Source: Eutypa lata
Taxonomy: Eukaryota > Ascomycota > Sordariomycetes > Xylariales > Diatrypaceae
DNA: 64,000 nt
Reading direction: 5' to 3'
NCBI GenBank assembly: GCA_022661535.1
Contig: JAKULF010000003.1
Location: 496,001 to 560,000, forward strand
Shown here piece by piece: positions 61,450 to 64,000 of this stretch. Both the position numbers and the translations under genes were made by a program. Under the pieces are notes generated by a model. The model searched no databases. It saw only the letters and a list, made by a program, of their open reading frames with translations, and had not been told where the DNA came from. How positions within the stretch are numbered: the stretch's first letter is position 1; each line of letters begins with the position of its first letter.

Positions 61450-63060
61450 GTTACGGTATTCTTTCTATAATCCCGGCAGTATACACGTTAGCTGCGGATC
61501 CGAGTGATACCATCCGACGGCGGCGATTAAAGTAACTTGTGGCACTTTGCCTGTGCCGAATCTGCCTGCGTTATATTCGTGTTAACCAGAGGAAGAACAA
61601 GGGTACAGGAATGTAGGTGTTTTTGGCTTCCCCACATTCCAGTCCCATCCCAGCAATGCTCATTCACAGTCATGTCGGGGACCTGGGAGTACACCCGGAG
61701 TCCATTATCTTGCCAGCCTGCCACGGCGAGACTGGTTCCCATGCGAGCAATTGGCAACGCAGCTCCCTCTTCCAGGGATTTCAGCTGCATCAATCCTGGG
61801 TATTATTAGAGTACGACTCTGCTTGACCTGTTAGATGTATGACATTTGAAGTGATCTCGGAGGAACCCTACCTCGAGCATACACCCTGATATTCGTCCGG
61901 TTGTCAGACCAGTCCACAGCGGCAAGCCTCGTATGTGCACTAACGCGGAACTTCGAATTGGCAAGAGAGCTGACATACCAGCCGGTTTGTCCAGACGAGT
62001 AACACCTTTCCTTGACATAATCGTCTTCTGAGACATAGTAGACGCGGATCTAGTCTCCTCGTTCATTTCATGTCAGATGTGTCCCTGTACTTGAAAGACT
62101 TAGAGGATACCATGTCATGCACCACCATGCATACCTCCCTACCCGAATCCTTGAGAGCGGACTCGAGCGTCTGTGCATGCGTCTATGCTTTGTGGTTAAG
62201 CTTACTGGGCTTCGTCTTTCTCTTCCATGCCCAGACGATCTCGTCGACAGATGCCTACACGACTTTCGGATAGCACTGCTTATTATTGTCGCTCTCTCGG
62301 TCCAAGGTACGTCTGTCGCCGTAAGCCAACGGAGAGTCCAATATCGTTGTCCTCATCGTGCATTTGCTATGGCACTGTTAGTGCTTATACTTTTCATATT
62401 TAGGGGTAAACTTTAATTCTCACCATGGCATAGGAATCAGGTGCTGGCAACAATTAACTCAACGGGTTATACGTGTCCTCGCGCAGATACCGACAAAGGG
62501 CGCAGAATGACCTGCCGAGAAAGAATCTTCCAAGAAGTGATCAGCGAAGGCATTCATAGTATAATAAGCCTTCTCAAGATCCCGGACTATCGCTACATCG
62601 AGTGACCCACATTATATGCGGTATGGGCATTTGAGCCGAAATGGTAGAAGTTGATCCTGGCAATTCTCTGAAATGTTGAGGTCTCATCGGGTAGGCTGTT
62701 GTAAGCCACGAGCGGGTCATGATGGTGATCAAGGGGGTTATTAACTGCGGACCATCCATTGTAGAATGCCGAGAGCCTTACTGCCTCTACCAACCGACTT
62801 ACATGGCGGGCGGTAAGAGTATTATAGGCATGTGTGAAATGTATCGCTTGTTCTATGTCGTTAGAGTCATGGCTAATCGGGTTATAGTTGCTGTAGAAAT
62901 TACTCACGAGACCGTTGATTTGACCGTAGGCAACAGTCAGTTCACTGTCCAAAGTTAAGATGTCTTTTCCCACCACGGTACTTCCATTGGAAAGTGTCAA
63001 ACCAATGGCATCTCCCAAGTAGCAGTTATCAGCACACTCGAAGCCTCGTACGTGTAGCAA
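61450..63060 (-). pseudogene. Decayed gene: phospholipase-C-like domain followed by fucose-lectin blades
   Basis: Pieces of one former protein lie in order on the minus strand but in different frames. From 63060 to 62593 a frame reads VAYGQINGLVSNFYS, HFTHAYNTLTARH, IARINFYHFGSNAHTAY and NVGHS, then meets a stop. In another frame follow TMNAFADHFLEDSFSAGH (near 62550) and, across a probable intron, MHDEDNDIGL (near 62363) and YGDRRTLDRES. These match a zinc phospholipase-C-like family whose hallmark is HFL.D.FSAGH. A TAG lies at 62257-62255 inside the next conserved helix. From 62049 to 61872 comes a fucose-lectin blade, IRVYYVSEDDYVKE and WSDNRTNIRVYAR, and after a short intron GLRVYSQV and HCWDGTGMW. 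A one-base loss near 61792 breaks the frame. At least four lesions make a functional product unlikely. No start exon was found. Confidence 0.7.
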
Positions 63061-64000
63061 TAACCACCCTTATGAATATCAGGAAATGTGTGTCTACTTA
63101 CCGAGATTGTCCTTTTTTTCCCTAGGTCCGTTTCACTCACGACACTTCACGACTTGCTGCCATGCCTGAATCCTTATTCTAAAACATAGTATGATGGTAG
63201 TAAGTGCTAGTTCTTGTGTCTACGATCGTAGTTACTCTCATAGCCTTGTACTTACTTTGCGCTTAGAATACCCTGATCCCTTGAGGACCAAATCCTATTC
63301 CAAGGCGAAGGAAGACCACAACAGGATATTGGCAATCCAAACTAACCTACCGATCCTAGACTACACCATCGAGGCGATAGGGGCGTGAAAGGAGACACGA
63401 CCGCATATCTAGAGCTAGCGGCATCGAACAATAGCATAAATCCATAGAAAGCGGATGGTCAGTGGAAGGATCTTTTCCAGGGACACCCATAGCCACTACA
63501 ACCCACTGGTATGAATACAGTGAGGTTGAAATGGAGAGAACAAAGCAACATCGTGGAAAGGAGACCGAGAAACAAGGTTAGTAAAAGCTACAACAGCATC
63601 GAATTCTCCCAATGAGTCGAGGTTTTTGAATCATAACACTATTTTCCATTGACACTATGTATTTGGGCTAATGAGGAGGAAAAGTTATTGTAGCATCGCT
63701 ATCATAAGACAATGCGCGAATGACAAATACCACTTCCACGAGAGGTAGGTGGCTTTCTAGGGCTGGTGGGATGATCTACCACGCATCCGACCGTGCATGA
63801 ATGTTCCCCGACCACTGCCACGGTCCCGAGAGCCTGGAAATGAAATCTCGCGTGCGCGAGCCCTGGCTTGCGGATCGATCGTGGCAGCAGGGGGGGCCCC
63901 CGGTCGTCTTCTGCCTTCCGATCTTATTTGGCTCCATCGTTAATTGCTTCCGTTCTTGGCATTGATCGTCCGGTGTGTTTCCATGTGCTTTACAATCCGT
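63061..64000. other. Right window edge, no gene seen
   Basis: About 940 bases without a supported gene. A missing first exon of the decayed gene may lie at its left end. A G/C homopolymer patch lies near 63891-63902. Confidence 0.4.

Noticed and set aside
1..64000. CRISPR arrays, bacterial operons or plasmid origins
   Set aside because: The DNA is eukaryotic (introns, fungal families); no regularly spaced repeats were seen beyond microsatellites.

Overview
The window is nuclear DNA from a filamentous ascomycete (Pezizomycotina). The evidence is multi-exon genes with short introns (mostly 50-110 nt, GTAAGT-type donors, CTAAC/CTGAC branch points), long AT-leaning intergenic stretches rich in TACCTAGGTA-like words, and a repeat carrying transition-only decay of the repeat-induced point mutation (RIP) type. 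I cannot name the species. Gene models were assembled by eye from reading frames, splice signals and remembered family motifs; no database search was run. I saw no rRNA, tRNA or CRISPR array.

Left part (1-30 kb): a truncated MYND-finger gene, a secreted DUF4360 protein, an aquaporin/aquaglyceroporin, a DHA2-type MFS exporter, two BTB/POZ proteins (13.1-14.2 kb and 22.4-23.3 kb), a SulP sulfate permease with a STAS domain, a ten-exon amidase-signature enzyme and a small cysteine-rich secreted protein. These genes are separated by gene-empty stretches of 1-4 kb.

Centre (29-45 kb): this is the main discovery. A three-repeat Myb-like protein and one unrecognised gene precede two cytochrome P450 genes on the minus strand. 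Head-to-head with the second P450 is a plus-strand gene that closely resembles ABA3, the unusual sesquiterpene synthase making alpha-ionylideneethane in the fungal abscisic acid pathway. Next to it lies an MFS transporter gene broken by several frameshifts and stops. Together this looks like an abscisic-acid-type cluster: ABA3 makes the C15 skeleton, the two P450s oxidise it, and the transporter once exported the product. No ABA4-like short-chain dehydrogenase is visible in the window. A 1,153-bp LTR element (two 156-bp LTRs, target duplication GATAC, RIP-like decay) sits in the shared promoter between the second P450 and ABA3.

Right part (45-64 kb): a small SANT-like protein with an Ala/Pro-rich tail, a PHO80-type cyclin, the proteasome beta-1 subunit (with a 15-nt micro-exon), an Erv2-type sulfhydryl oxidase, and a badly decayed gene that joined a phospholipase-C-like domain to fucose-lectin blades. 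The 3.7-kb and 5.9-kb spaces around the cyclin hold only simple repeats and no gene I can support.
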